Shown here one piece after another: positions 33,873-43,880 of a stretch of DNA of 64,000 bases. Position 1 is the stretch's first letter; every line of letters begins with the position of its first letter. A program made the translations under genes and the position numbers. Source of the DNA: Edaphobacillus lindanitolerans (GTDB lineage: Bacteria; Bacillota; Bacilli; Bacillales_A; Planococcaceae). Below the pieces are notes generated by a model that worked only from the letters and a program-made list of their open reading frames with translations, was not told where the DNA came from and searched no databases. The stretch is taken from the NCBI RefSeq assembly GCF_900156305.1, contig NZ_FTPL01000002.1, positions 496,001 to 560,000 on the forward strand. Reading direction: 5' to 3'.

Positions 33873-34745
33873 TCAATGCTGACACTTCGGGCAATAGACG
33901 GAAGTCCGCCCCCCGATGGTCCGCCTTTTTGTCTCGCTGCCGCATGACGGGCAGTGTTTCTTGCCGTACATCTGAAGACGGTCCTGCATCGACCCGGCTT
34001 CCCCGTTGATGTTCCGGTAGTCTGAGATCGAGCTGCCGCCCGCTTCGACGGCCTCTCCCAGGATTTCCACAATCACACGGAATAGCTTGGCGCGCCGCTC
34101 CATGCTGATCCGGTTCGTCTTCCTCCCCGGGTGGATGCCCATCCGGAACAGGGCTTCGGTCGCGTAGATATTGCCGCAGCCGGAGATGACATGCCCGTCC
34201 ATGATTGTTTCCTTGATCGGTTTATCCCGGTACTTTCGGGAAGCGGACATCTCCAGAAAGTGCCCTTCCGCTTCTTCATCGAACGGTTCAGGGGCCATGG
34301 CGAGAAGCGGCGGATGGTCCGATTCTCCTCCGATGAGCCGGAGCTCGCCGAACCGGCGGATGTCCGCAAAGACGAGCAGCCCCCCGTCTTCCATGCCGAA
34401 GACCACATGGATGTGGCGGCGGAACTTGCCTTCCGTCACTTCATCCAGGCTTCCGACCGCAAACCAGGCGCCCGACATGCCGAGATGGCTGACGAGCAGG
34501 GACGGCACGCCGTCTTTTTCAAGGTGAAAATAGATGTATTTGCTTCGCCGGGTGACATTGAGGATGGTCATTCCCCGCATCCTGTCGGTGAATTCCTCCG
34601 GCGAGATATTTTTCAGGATGGCTTCTTTTGACTCGGCTTTCGACCGGATGATCGTATCCGAGATGGTGACGTCGCGGACGGTCCGGCCGGTTGCGGCGGG
34701 GCCGAGTGACCGGACGACGCCTTCGACTTCCGGCAGTTCCGGCAT
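33873..34745 (-). CDS. mutM: Formamidopyrimidine-DNA glycosylase (Fpg)
   Basis: The protein has 290 residues. It starts MPELPEVE, giving the catalytic N-terminal Pro and Glu after Met removal; the ribosome site is weak (AAAGAAG). The helix-two-turn-helix (HVISGCGNIYATEALFRMGIHP) and the C-terminal zinc finger (CPSCG...CPKCQ) are intact. It excises 8-oxoguanine and cleaves at abasic sites. It is co-transcribed with polA, 23 bp downstream of it. Confidence 0.96.
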   Translation of the reverse strand: MPELPEVEGVVRSLGPAATGRTVRDVTISDTIIRSKAESKEAILKNISPEEFTDRMRGMTILNVTRRSKYIYFHLEKDGVPSLLVSHLGMSGAWFAVGSLDEVTEGKFRRHIHVVFGMEDGGLLVFADIRRFGELRLIGGESDHPPLLAMAPEPFDEEAEGHFLEMSASRKYRDKPIKETIMDGHVISGCGNIYATEALFRMGIHPGRKTNRISMERRAKLFRVIVEILGEAVEAGGSSISDYRNINGEAGSMQDRLQMYGKKHCPSCGSETKRRTIGGRTSVYCPKCQH

Positions 34746-34768
34746 TGTCCATTCATCTTCTTTCTTCG

Positions 34769-37396
34769 TTATTTCGTATCGTACCAGCTTGCGCCCGATG
34801 CGGATTCGACTTTGAGCGGAACCGTGAGGCTGAGTGCGGACTCCATGACATCCGGAACGATCTTCTCGAGGACCGCCACTTCCTCCGGCGGGCACTCGAA
34901 GATGAGTTCGTCATGCACCTGGAGCAGCATCCGGGCTTTCAGCCCCTCTTTCTCCAGCCGCTCGTCCATCATGATCATCGCTTTTTTGATGATGTCCGCG
35001 GCGGTACCCTGGATCGGGGTGTTCATCGCCGTCCGCTCGGCGAAGCTGCGCAGGTTGAAGTTGGAACTCGTGATGTCCGGCAGATAGCGCCGGCGGTTGA
35101 GCAGGGTCGTGACATACCCGCATTTGCGTGCCTCGGCGACACTGCTATCCATATAGGCCTTTACGCCCGGGAAGCTTTTGAGGTACCGGTCGATGAATTC
35201 GCCGGCTTCTTTCCTCGTGATGTTGAGGCTCTGCGAGAGACCGTAGTCGCTGATGCCGTACACGATCCCGAAGTTGACCGCCTTGGCGGCACGGCGCATG
35301 TCGGACGTCACTTCTTCCGGACTCACGTGGAATACATCGCCGGCAGTGCGCGTATGGATGTCCGCGCCGTCCAGGAATGCCTGTATGAGCCGCTCGTCCC
35401 CGGACATGTGGGCAAGGACACGCAATTCGATCTGGGAGTAGTCGGCTGCGAACATCATCCAGCCGGGCTCGGACGGGATGAATGCCTTCCGGATCTTCCG
35501 GCCTTCCTCGATCCTTACAGGGATGTTCTGGAGATTCGGGCTTGTCGAGCTGAGCCGCCCCGTCTGCGTGAGTGCCTGCTGATAGTACGTATGGATCTTC
35601 CCGTCCGGGTGGATCTCTTTCAGGAGACCTTCGATGTAGGTGGAATTCAGCTTTCCGAGCTGGCGGTACTCCAGGATGTGCCGGACGATTTCATGGCGGT
35701 CCGCCAGTTTTTCGAGCACATCGGCCGCCGTGGAATAGCCGGTCTTCGTCTTCTTGATCGGCGGCAGGCCGAGTTTTTCAAAGAGGACCGTCCCGAGCTG
35801 CTTCGTCGAGTTGATGTTGAACGTTTCCCCGGCGACTTCATAGATTTCCCGTTCAATGGCTGCCAGTTTCCCGGACAGGTCTTCCCCGATATGGAGGAGT
35901 GTGTCCCTGTCCGCCTTGACGCCCTGTGCTTCCATCTTTCCGAGTATCGAAGCGAGCGGAAGTTCCAGCTGCCGGTACAATTCAAACTGTTCGTTCGCCT
36001 TCAGTTTTTCTTCGGCCGTTTCTTTCAGCTTGGCAACGGCATAGGCCTTCCGACCGGCGTGGACCGCGACGTCTTCCACTGCTGGGACTGCCTTGCGGGC
36101 GCCTTTTCCGTAAACCGCCTCGTCCGACGGGATGCCCGTCCAGCCGAATTCCTTTGCGATGGAAGCCGTGTCGGTGAGCGAGACGGACGGATTGGCGATG
36201 TAGGAGGCGAGAAGCAGGTCGAAACCGATGCCGTCCGCTTCGACGCCGAGCCTTGTGAGTGCGGCGAGTGCCGCTTTGGAATCGGTGCACCATTTGGCCC
36301 TGGATTCGTCGCCGAGCCACTCAGCGAGCCGTTCATCCGCCTTGACGTCTTCCGCACGGATAAACACCGTCTCTTCCCCGTCGGAAAGGGCGAGGCCGAG
36401 AATCTCCGCTGTATGATACTGTTCGCCCGAAAGTTCCAGGTGGATCGCCACTCCGTCGGCCAGGAGGGATTCCGGCGCATGTTCCGTCACCGGGCATTCG
36501 AATGCGGCCAGCTCCTCTTCGGCAGGTGCGGGCGCATCCAGCTTTTCAAGGAGGGTTTTGAAATTCAGCTCCTGCCAGATCTTCACGATCTCATCCGTGT
36601 CGGGTCCGGGGTATTGGAGATCTCCGATTTTGACTTCCACCGGCGAGCCGGTGTCAATCGTGGCGAGCTGCTTGCTCATCCTGGCGAGCTCTTCGTTCTC
36701 CTCAAGCTTTTCCTTCAGCTTTTTACCGCTCACTTCGCCGATCCCTTCGTAGACGCCTTCCACGGTGCCGAACTGCTTGAGCAGCTTGATCGCCGTCTTC
36801 TCACCGACGCCCGGAACACCCGGGATGTTGTCGGAGCTGTCTCCCATGAGCCCTTTCATGTCGATGATCTGTTCAGGGGTGAGGCCGTATTTTTCCATGA
36901 CATGATCGGGGGTATACCGCTCGATGTCGGTGATGCCCTTTCGCGTGATGCAGACCGTCACATCTCCAGAAGCGAGCTGGGTGAGGTCTTTGTCACCGGA
37001 GATGACGACCGTTTCCGCCCCTTCATGCGCCGCCTCCCGGCTGAGCGTGCCGATGATGTCGTCCGCCTCATACGAGTTCAGTTCGTATTGACGGATCTTA
37101 TAGGCGTCCAGCATCTTGCGGATATAAGGGAACTGTTCGGAAAGCTCCGGCGGCGTCTTCTGGCGCCCTCCCTTGTATTCCTTGAATGTCTCGTGACGGA
37201 ATGTCGTCTTGCCCGCATCCCAGGCGACCAGCATATGCGTCGGCTTTTCTTCCTCAAGGATTTTCTGGAGCATCATTGCAAATCCGTACACCGCGTTCGT
37301 ATGGACCCCCTGGTCGTTCGTCAGCAGCGGGAGCGCAAAAAAGGCCCGGTAGGCCAGGCTGTTCCCGTCGAGGAGCAGCACTTTCCGCTTCGTCAT
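34769..37396 (-). CDS. polA: DNA polymerase I
   Basis: The protein has 875 residues, starting at ATG 37396 behind GGAGG. The order is 5'-3' exonuclease (GNSLAYRAFFAL, GDKDLTQLAS), a 3'-5' exonuclease-like domain, and a family A polymerase. The last has motif A DYSQIELRVLAHMSGDE, motif B RRAAKAVNFGIVYG and motif C LQVHDELIFE. The proofreading domain lacks the DxE of active enzymes (AIHLELSG instead), as in other Bacillus-type Pol I. It functions in Okazaki fragment processing and repair. Confidence 0.97.
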   Translation of the reverse strand: MTKRKVLLLDGNSLAYRAFFALPLLTNDQGVHTNAVYGFAMMLQKILEEEKPTHMLVAWDAGKTTFRHETFKEYKGGRQKTPPELSEQFPYIRKMLDAYKIRQYELNSYEADDIIGTLSREAAHEGAETVVISGDKDLTQLASGDVTVCITRKGITDIERYTPDHVMEKYGLTPEQIIDMKGLMGDSSDNIPGVPGVGEKTAIKLLKQFGTVEGVYEGIGEVSGKKLKEKLEENEELARMSKQLATIDTGSPVEVKIGDLQYPGPDTDEIVKIWQELNFKTLLEKLDAPAPAEEELAAFECPVTEHAPESLLADGVAIHLELSGEQYHTAEILGLALSDGEETVFIRAEDVKADERLAEWLGDESRAKWCTDSKAALAALTRLGVEADGIGFDLLLASYIANPSVSLTDTASIAKEFGWTGIPSDEAVYGKGARKAVPAVEDVAVHAGRKAYAVAKLKETAEEKLKANEQFELYRQLELPLASILGKMEAQGVKADRDTLLHIGEDLSGKLAAIEREIYEVAGETFNINSTKQLGTVLFEKLGLPPIKKTKTGYSTAADVLEKLADRHEIVRHILEYRQLGKLNSTYIEGLLKEIHPDGKIHTYYQQALTQTGRLSSTSPNLQNIPVRIEEGRKIRKAFIPSEPGWMMFAADYSQIELRVLAHMSGDERLIQAFLDGADIHTRTAGDVFHVSPEEVTSDMRRAAKAVNFGIVYGISDYGLSQSLNITRKEAGEFIDRYLKSFPGVKAYMDSSVAEARKCGYVTTLLNRRRYLPDITSSNFNLRSFAERTAMNTPIQGTAADIIKKAMIMMDERLEKEGLKARMLLQVHDELIFECPPEEVAVLEKIVPDVMESALSLTVPLKVESASGASWYDTK

Positions 37397-37569
37397 ATCG
37401 TCAACCTCCACAATGAGGACAGGCCACGCGATATCCTGACGGTCCCCGGCTGGGACCGGCCGCAGAAATCCGCGCCTGTTCTCTGATTTGAAATTCCAAA
37501 TAAAATAGCCGTCGTCTTCCACCATCTTACCACAGGGGCAGGATGGTGAAAGCTGCGACGGCCTTCCGG

Positions 37570-38607
37570 TTAATCGAGATATCCCGAAAGAATCCGGGCG
37601 TACGGCGAATCGGACGGGAGGATGATCATCGTCTCTTTCCCGATCGTCTTCTTGTACGATTCAAGCGTGCGGTAAAGCTCATAGAATTCGGGGTCTTTCG
37701 AGAACGAAGTGTTGTAGATGCGGGCGGCTTCCGCCTCGCCTTCCGCGCGGATCACTTCCGCGTCTTTCTTGACTTTGGCGAGCAGCTCCTGGACTTCCCG
37801 GTCTGTTTCCGCCTCGATCCGCCGCTTTTCGGCGTCCCCTTCCGACAGGTAGGTCTGGGCGGTCGATTCCCGTTCAGAAATCATCCTAGTATAGATGGAT
37901 TGTTCGTTCTCCGGCGGAAGATCGATCCGTTTCATCCGGACGTCCGTGACCGCGATGCCGAAGTTCCCGGCCTCCAGGAGCTCGTTGACCCGTTCGGTGA
38001 CGGTATCGTTCAGGTTGCCGCGTGAGGAGTCTTTGTCATTGACGATGGCGGCATAGTCGAGGCGTCCGAATTCGGAACGGACGACCGAATAGATATACTC
38101 TTCCATCCTTGATTCTGCGTTGACGATATTGCGGGCGTTGTTGATCATCTTCTTCGGATCAGTGATCCGCCAGATGGCGTAGTTGTCGATGATCATCCGT
38201 TTTTTATCCTTCGTCGTGATCTCGGCTTCCGATACGTTGTAGGCCATCTGGTTTTTCGGCAGTGCGGAGACGCTCTGGACGAACGGTACTTTGAACCGGA
38301 CACCCGGCGTGTCGACGATCTTGACGACTTCCCCGAACTGGCGGACGACCCGGTATTCGTTTTCCTTCACGATGTAAACATTGGCGAGAAGGATGAGGAG
38401 CAGGGCGAAGACAACCGTCAGGCCGATGGCCGTCTTGAGGTATTTCTTCAGTCCCGCCGGATCGAACGGCTTCTTCGGCTCTTTCGGCCCTTCGGTCTTT
38501 TTGCCGAACCGCTTCTGCTTGGACTGCCGGCTCTTATTCGCCTGGGCTTTCTGGCGTTCGAGGAATTTCTCCTCGATGCTCTTGAACGGATTTTCGTTAT
38601 TTGCCAT
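37570..38607 (-). CDS. hflC: Protease modulator HflC
   Basis: The protein has 345 residues, starting at ATG 38607 behind AAGGAG. A basic cytosolic N-terminus of about 55 residues (rich in Lys/Gln, longer than usual) precedes one transmembrane helix (AIGLTVVFALLLILLANVYIV) and an SPFH/band 7 domain. HflC with HflK forms a large membrane cage around FtsH. The 5' end overlaps the hflK 3' end by 11 nt. Confidence 0.9.
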   Translation of the reverse strand: MANNENPFKSIEEKFLERQKAQANKSRQSKQKRFGKKTEGPKEPKKPFDPAGLKKYLKTAIGLTVVFALLLILLANVYIVKENEYRVVRQFGEVVKIVDTPGVRFKVPFVQSVSALPKNQMAYNVSEAEITTKDKKRMIIDNYAIWRITDPKKMINNARNIVNAESRMEEYIYSVVRSEFGRLDYAAIVNDKDSSRGNLNDTVTERVNELLEAGNFGIAVTDVRMKRIDLPPENEQSIYTRMISERESTAQTYLSEGDAEKRRIEAETDREVQELLAKVKKDAEVIRAEGEAEAARIYNTSFSKDPEFYELYRTLESYKKTIGKETMIILPSDSPYARILSGYLD

Positions 38608-39583
38608 CCCCTTCTCCTCCTTCCTTCTCATTTTCGCTGTCCTGCGGCGTGGCCTGCGTTTGCTGGCCCATCGGGGCGAGCGGCAAGTATTTCATCGTGC
38701 CGCCGTCATCGTTCATGATATACAGTTTCGCGCCGGGCAGCACCTGCTCCAGTGTCTCGAGGATGAGCCGCTCACGCGTGATTTCCTTGTTGTTGCTGTA
38801 CTCTGCATAAAGCTTGTTGAACACGGCCACGTCCCCGTTTGCCTGCTCGATCCGCGCCGTCTTGTCTCCCTGGGCTTTGGACAAGACGGCATCCCGTTCA
38901 CCCGCGGCCTCGTTCTTTCTCTGGTTTTCGTATTTGCGTGCCTGGTTGATCTTTGTGCTCTTCGTTTCCCGTGCGTCCGTCACGGCCGTGAATGCGTCCC
39001 GGACTTCAGCATTCGGAAGTTCCACGTCCTGGAGCTTCACTCCCTGGATGGCGATCCCGATATCGTAGCGATCAATGAGATCGGCGAGAAGGTCCCTCGT
39101 CTCTGCCTCGATTTCCGCTTTGCCGTCTGTCAGCGCATCATCGATCGGCGAGGAGCCGATGATCGAACGGATCGAAGCGGCAGTGGCATCGTGGAGCAGT
39201 TCGCGCGGATTTTCCGAGTTGAACAGATACTTCACCGGCTCGGTGATCTTCCACTGGACGACCAGGTCGGCAATGACAATGTATTCGTCCCCAGTGATCA
39301 TTTTTGTTTCTTTATCGTAGGAGATCAGCTCCCCCGATGCGTCCTGATTGTAACCGAACGTCGTACTGAACGTTTCCTTGGACAGTTTTTCCACCGATTG
39401 AACCGGCCACGGAAGCTTGAATTTCAGCCCGGAATCGGTGACGGTTTCATCGGCTTCCCCGAACGTGATGATGATCGCCTGTTCTCCCTCATCCACCGTA
39501 TACCATGTGGTGAACAGGACGATGAGCAGCACGGCTGCGGCCACCGCCATCCCGGCGATGGTCAAGATGCGCTTGACGCTCAT
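38597..39583 (-). CDS. hflK: FtsH protease activity modulator HflK
   Basis: The protein has 328 residues. One N-terminal transmembrane helix (about residues 5-27) is followed by an SPFH domain (YTVDEGEQAIIITFGE...), a coiled-coil region (ENQRKNEAAGERDAVLSKAQGDKTA in pieces) and an acidic, disordered tail. Partner of HflC in the same operon. The pair sits between polA and phoR, where B. subtilis has no such genes. Confidence 0.91.
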   Translation of the reverse strand: MSVKRILTIAGMAVAAAVLLIVLFTTWYTVDEGEQAIIITFGEADETVTDSGLKFKLPWPVQSVEKLSKETFSTTFGYNQDASGELISYDKETKMITGDEYIVIADLVVQWKITEPVKYLFNSENPRELLHDATAASIRSIIGSSPIDDALTDGKAEIEAETRDLLADLIDRYDIGIAIQGVKLQDVELPNAEVRDAFTAVTDARETKSTKINQARKYENQRKNEAAGERDAVLSKAQGDKTARIEQANGDVAVFNKLYAEYSNNKEITRERLILETLEQVLPGAKLYIMNDDGGTMKYLPLAPMGQQTQATPQDSENEKEGGEGDGK

Positions 39584-39740
39584 AAATGCCCCTCCTTCTA
39601 GGTTTCTGTTTCTATGTATATCTTTGTATACGGAAGAAGATCCTCTCCGGTTTCAGTTATTTTGTCACGGCCTCCCCTTCCAATCCGGTGCCGCAGAAAA
39701 GCCGGCCCCCTGCGGGCCGGCTTTCTTGATGGATCCTTTT

Positions 39741-41279
39741 TTATTGCCCCGTCTGCCGGGCGAGCGGAATCCGGATGGTGAATACCGAGCCTTCCCCGAG
39801 TTTGCTTTCCACCCCGATCGATCCTCCGTGAAGTTCGACGAGGTGCTTGACGATCGCAAGGCCCAGGCCGGTGCCGCCGGAATCCCGGCTTCTGGCCCGG
39901 TCCACCCGGTAAAACCGTTCGAACAAGCGGGGGATCTCCTCTTCCGGGATTCCGATCCCGTGATCTTCCACGGAGATTTCCGCCATGTCCCCTCTGCTAT
40001 CCGCAGTGATCCGGATATCCGTGCCGGGACGGGAGTAGGCGATCGCATTGGCGAGCAGGTTGACGAACACCTGGACGAGGCGGGGCTCATCGCCCATGAC
40101 CGCCAGGTGTTCCGGACAGTCCATGGACAGCTTCATGCCCCGCTCTTCCAGCCTGCCCGAAACCGTTCCTGCGGCCTGGTTGAGGATGTTCTGGACACGC
40201 ACCCCGGCCAGTTCAAGTGTGAAGCCTTCCTTCTCGATCCTGGAGAGATCAAGCAAGTCTTCGATGAGTGTTTCGAGCCTGCCGCTCTCGCGGTGGATGA
40301 TCTCGAGAAATTGTCCGGTCGCCTCGGGGTCATTTATGGCACCGTCCAACAGCGTTTCCGAAAATCCCTTGATGGACGTCACCGGCGTCCGAAGCTCATG
40401 TGAAACATTGGCGACAAAGTCCTTCCTCACACGTTCCAGCCGGATCAGCTCGGTGATGTCGTGCATGACAACGACGATGCCGAGCCAGCTCCCATGGCCG
40501 CCGATGACCGGCGCTGCATAGACGGCCATCGTCCCGGTGCTGTTGCCCGTTTCGATATCCATCTGCTCGGTCCGCGGCTTTTCCTCGATCTGCACCGCAT
40601 CGATGAGCCGGATCAGACCGGATGGCAAAGCCGCTGCCTTGTAGCTTTTCCCGATGAGGGCATGCTCTTCGAGGTTCAACTGATTCAGGAAAAATGAGTT
40701 GGCCATGGCGATTTCTGAATTGTGCCCGATCATGAGCAGTCCGCTGCCCATATGGCCGATCAACGTCTCCAGACGCTCGGCCTCGGTCTCCCTCAGCGCC
40801 TCCATATCCTGCAGATTGCGGGCAAGCGCATTGACGGCCGTGACCAGTGCGCTTTGCATGCCCGGCGCACTCCATTCCGCACGCGCCCGGTAATTGCCCT
40901 TCGCCAATTCAAGCGCGGTGCCGGTCACCAGGTCGATCGGATGCACATAGCGGTCCGTCAGCCTGAAGTAAAGGACGGCCGATACAATGAATGCAGCAGA
41001 AAATGTAATCAACAATGTGGACAGGAATCCGATCGGCAGCTGCTTTTTCCCTGTTTCGGCATCGATGCCCGCAATGCGCTCTTCCAGTTCGTTCCGGGTC
41101 GGTTCATCGAGGATGATGCCCTTGTCCTGGAGCAGCCCGGACACTTCACCCGCTGCCCGTTCGTCTTCATGGGACAGATAGACCGGCAGCAGCTGGGCCA
41201 GGACGAAAAGCACGCCTGCCAGTGTGAGGCACATGATCAGGAGAAACGATACAAGCAGTTTCTTCCTCAGCGGCTTCAT
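39741..41279 (-). CDS. phoR: Phosphate-sensing histidine kinase PhoR
   Basis: The protein has 512 residues. Transmembrane helix 1 (about 8-30) and helix 2 (about 82-103) flank a short extracytoplasmic segment of about 50 residues, smaller than in B. subtilis PhoR. HAMP and PAS regions follow, then the H-box FVANVSHELRTPVTSIKGF, an N box (LLANAIAYS) and G boxes (DHGIGIP, GGTGLGLAIVKHL). It phosphorylates PhoP under phosphate limitation. Its ATG overlaps the phoP stop by 4 nt. Confidence 0.93.
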   Translation of the reverse strand: MKPLRKKLLVSFLLIMCLTLAGVLFVLAQLLPVYLSHEDERAAGEVSGLLQDKGIILDEPTRNELEERIAGIDAETGKKQLPIGFLSTLLITFSAAFIVSAVLYFRLTDRYVHPIDLVTGTALELAKGNYRARAEWSAPGMQSALVTAVNALARNLQDMEALRETEAERLETLIGHMGSGLLMIGHNSEIAMANSFFLNQLNLEEHALIGKSYKAAALPSGLIRLIDAVQIEEKPRTEQMDIETGNSTGTMAVYAAPVIGGHGSWLGIVVVMHDITELIRLERVRKDFVANVSHELRTPVTSIKGFSETLLDGAINDPEATGQFLEIIHRESGRLETLIEDLLDLSRIEKEGFTLELAGVRVQNILNQAAGTVSGRLEERGMKLSMDCPEHLAVMGDEPRLVQVFVNLLANAIAYSRPGTDIRITADSRGDMAEISVEDHGIGIPEEEIPRLFERFYRVDRARSRDSGGTGLGLAIVKHLVELHGGSIGVESKLGEGSVFTIRIPLARQTGQ

Positions 41280-41992
41280 GCGTCCGGCGGTCCTTCGAAC
41301 TTGTATCCCGTCCCCCTGATGGTTTTGATGTAGGACGGCTTCCTCGTGTTTTCCTCGATTTTGTCCCGGAGATGGCTGATATGTACGTCCACGATGCGGG
41401 TATCCCCCGCAAAGTCATAATTCCAGACTGCGCTGAGCAGCTGGTCACGCGACAGGACCCGGTTCCGGTTGGTGATCAGATGAACGAGCAACTCAAATTC
41501 CTTCGGGGTGAATTCCAGTTCACTGCCGGATTTATATGCTTCGAAGCGTTCCGGATAAACGGTCAGATCACCGGATTGCAGGACGGTCTCCCGGCCTTCC
41601 TCCGGACCTTGCGGCTGGCGTCCGGTCCGCCTCAGGACAGCCTTCACCCGTGCCACGACTTCCCGCGGGCTGAACGGCTTCGTCATATAGTCATCCGCAC
41701 CGAGCTCCAGGCCGAGCACCTTCTCCACCTCATCCGATTTGGCGGTGAGCATGATGATCGGCGTTTCCACCCGCTGCTGGCGGAGCGTCCTGCACACGTC
41801 CATCCCGTCCATTTTCGGCAGCATGAGGTCCAGGATGATCAAGTCCGGCTGTTCGGATGCCGCCTTGTCCAGCGCCTCCTGTCCGTCATTGGCCGGGATC
41901 ACATCGAAACCGGCCTGTTTCAGATTATATTCAAGCAGCGTCAAAATCGGACGCTCATCATCCACAACGAGAATTTTCTTCATGTCCGTCAT
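41276..41992 (-). CDS. phoP: Response regulator PhoP
   Basis: The protein has 238 residues. Receiver domain: VVDDERP acidic pocket, LIILDLMLPKMDG phospho-acceptor Asp, MLTAKSD Thr and DDYMTKPF Lys. The C-terminal OmpR-type winged helix ends with DVHISHLRDKIE...IRGTGYKF. It controls the Pho regulon with PhoR. Its ATG directly follows the stop of the MaoC-domain gene (TAAATG). Confidence 0.95.
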   Translation of the reverse strand: MTDMKKILVVDDERPILTLLEYNLKQAGFDVIPANDGQEALDKAASEQPDLIILDLMLPKMDGMDVCRTLRQQRVETPIIMLTAKSDEVEKVLGLELGADDYMTKPFSPREVVARVKAVLRRTGRQPQGPEEGRETVLQSGDLTVYPERFEAYKSGSELEFTPKEFELLVHLITNRNRVLSRDQLLSAVWNYDFAGDTRIVDVHISHLRDKIEENTRKPSYIKTIRGTGYKFEGPPDA

Positions 41993-42472
41993 TTAATCAT
42001 CCCCCAGAGCGGGGATTTCCGTTTCCCCTTCAAGTGCGTCAGGCATGGCCACCGTGATCTCGCCAGCCATGACGGCCCGTCCTTCCTCATCTTCCCCGTC
42101 TACGCGCATCTTCAGCGTTCCCGCCTTCTCACTGACTGAAATGACTTCCAGCCGGAACGTCAGCGTCGATCCGTGGCATGCAGCTTCCGGAAAACGCAGC
42201 GCCTGTTCGACGATCCGCGCGCCCGGACCCGGCAAATGCTTGGAGATCGAAGAAAAGACAATCCCCGCCAGCATGACCGCCGGCACGACCGGTCCTTCAT
42301 AGCCTGCCGCCCTGGCGAAATCATGTTGAATGTAAAGCGGATTGCTGTCATTGGTCAGACCCAGATAAAGAAGCAGATCGCGGTCTTCGATCTTCTCCAC
42401 GATCTTTAATGATTCCCCTTCTTCCAGTTCGCTGATCGGCCTGACGCTCACTCGCCGTCGATTGAAAATCAA
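41993..42472 (-). CDS. MaoC-like hotdog-fold dehydratase
   Basis: The protein has 159 residues, starting at TTG 42472 behind GGGGAG with 6-nt spacing. It shows the MaoC/(R)-hydratase pattern: GLTNDSNPLYIQHDFARAAGYEGPVVPAVML, with the catalytic Asp and His, then a hotdog core. Such proteins hydrate enoyl-CoA or act in acyl-chain metabolism; the substrate is unknown. It heads the transcript containing phoP-phoR. Confidence 0.86.
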   Translation of the reverse strand: MIFNRRRVSVRPISELEEGESLKIVEKIEDRDLLLYLGLTNDSNPLYIQHDFARAAGYEGPVVPAVMLAGIVFSSISKHLPGPGARIVEQALRFPEAACHGSTLTFRLEVISVSEKAGTLKMRVDGEDEEGRAVMAGEITVAMPDALEGETEIPALGDD

Positions 42473-42698
42473 TCAGATCTCCCCTTTGTCCGTAATGTCC
42501 CCATTATATCATGCAAGCACCGGACGCTCCCTCTTTATCCGGCAGGCTTTCACCCTTGACTGAGTCGGCAGAGTTAAACTGCCGAAAAAGCCGATCAGGA
42601 GGGTTTGTTCCCGGCTGGGCGGCCCGGCAGCACCCCCGGTGCCCTGTGGGAGCCTGTATTTTTTGGCTGGGTGTCTGGCCGGACCGGAGGGCTGGAGA

Positions 42699-42761
42699 TT
42701 AAGCAATAAGCGCTGCAGGTTCAGAAGGGCGGACTGCAGGTTTGGCAAAGAAGCCCTTTAA
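42699..42761. repeat. Three degenerate 21-bp repeat units
   Basis: TTAAGCAATAAGCGCTGCAGG, TTCAGAAGGGCGGACTGCAGG and a third unit from 42741 are spaced exactly 21 bp apart. They share CTGCAGG ends with the array at 31788. The remainder of 42473-42839 contains a GC-rich stretch without a gene and the mdh terminator. Confidence 0.75.
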
Positions 42762-42794
42762 GTCAGGAACGCCGCGCCGGGCGCGGCACTGAGA

Positions 42795-42836
42795 CCAAAA
42801 AAGCCCCCCGTTCCGGCAGCGGGACGGGGGGCTTTT
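42795..42836 (-). terminator. Terminator of mdh
   Basis: AAGCCCCCCGTCCC / GGAACGGGGGGCTT stem on the minus strand followed by TTTTTT. Confidence 0.88.
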
Positions 42837-42839
42837 CGG

Positions 42840-43778
42840 TCATTGCAGGATATCCATCACTTTCCGGACGGAGTCTGCAGATTTCTTCAGTTTTGCCTGT
42901 TCGTCCTCGGTCAGGTCCAGTTCGATGATCTTCTCGATGCCCCCTGCGCCGAGAACGGTCGGAACGCCAAGGTAGAGGCCGTCCATTCCGTACTCTCCTT
43001 CAAGGTAGGCGATGGACGGGAGTACCCGTTTCTGGTCTTTCAGGATCGCTTCCGCCATCTCTGCCAGAGAAGCGGCCGGCGCATAATAAGCCGACCCGTT
43101 GCCGAGGAGCTCCACAATCTCGGCCCCGCCCTTCCGTGTGCGGTCGACGATGGCTTCAAGGCGGTCGGCGGGAAGGAGCGCATCCAAAGGAATGCCGCCT
43201 GCGTAGGAATAACGGACGAGCGGCACCATGTCATCTCCGTGCCCGCCGAGCACAAAACCTGTCACATCTTTCACCGACAGGTTCAGTTCCCGGGCGACGA
43301 ATGTCCGGAAACGGGCAGTGTCGAGCACACCCGACTGGCCGATGACCCGTTCTTTCGGGAATCCGCTTTCCTTGAATGCCGTATAGGTCATCGCATCCAC
43401 CGGGTTGGTCAGGATGAGAATGATCGTATCAGGCGAATGCTTCACCACATCCGCGGTGACGGCCTTCATGATTTTCTGGTTCGTCTGGACGAGGTCGTCC
43501 CGGCTCATGCCCGGCTTTCTCGCCATGCCTGCCGTGATGATGACGAGGTCGGATCCAGCTGTGTCTGCATAGTCCGATGTGCCGGTCACGTCTGCGTCGA
43601 ATCCGAGCACCGGGGCGGCTTCCGCCATATCGAGCGCCTTCCCCTTCGTCGGATTCTCCATGTTCGGGATATCGACGAGCACGACATCCCCGAGCTCCTT
43701 CTGGCCGAGCAGGAACGCCGTGGTCGCCCCTGTGAAACCGGAACCGATGACCGAGATCTTCTTTCGTTTCAGCGCCAT
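42840..43778 (-). CDS. mdh: Malate dehydrogenase
   Basis: The protein has 312 residues, starting at ATG 43778 behind AAGGAG. It belongs to the LDH-like MDH family: NAD-binding [13 protein letters not shown], substrate Arg residues in [11 protein letters not shown], and GGHGDDMVP carrying the catalytic His. It interconverts malate and oxaloacetate in the TCA cycle. Last gene of the citZ-icd-mdh cluster. Confidence 0.97.
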   Translation of the reverse strand: MALKRKKISVIGSGFTGATTAFLLGQKELGDVVLVDIPNMENPTKGKALDMAEAAPVLGFDADVTGTSDYADTAGSDLVIITAGMARKPGMSRDDLVQTNQKIMKAVTADVVKHSPDTIILILTNPVDAMTYTAFKESGFPKERVIGQSGVLDTARFRTFVARELNLSVKDVTGFVLGGHGDDMVPLVRYSYAGGIPLDALLPADRLEAIVDRTRKGGAEIVELLGNGSAYYAPAASLAEMAEAILKDQKRVLPSIAYLEGEYGMDGLYLGVPTVLGAGGIEKIIELDLTEDEQAKLKKSADSVRKVMDILQ

Positions 43779-43880
43779 AACAAACACTCCTTTTGGGATG
43801 ATGATCGCAAAGCGGCTTTCTCAAAAGATATGAAAATAAGAGGGAGCAGGCTCCCTCTTATGTCAGTTCCCTAAATTCAA

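Noticed and set aside
34691..37486. Open frame of over 900 codons antisense to polA
   Set aside because: It mirrors polA codon structure in a GC-rich genome, has no ribosome site or recognisable domain, and polA is complete on the other strand.
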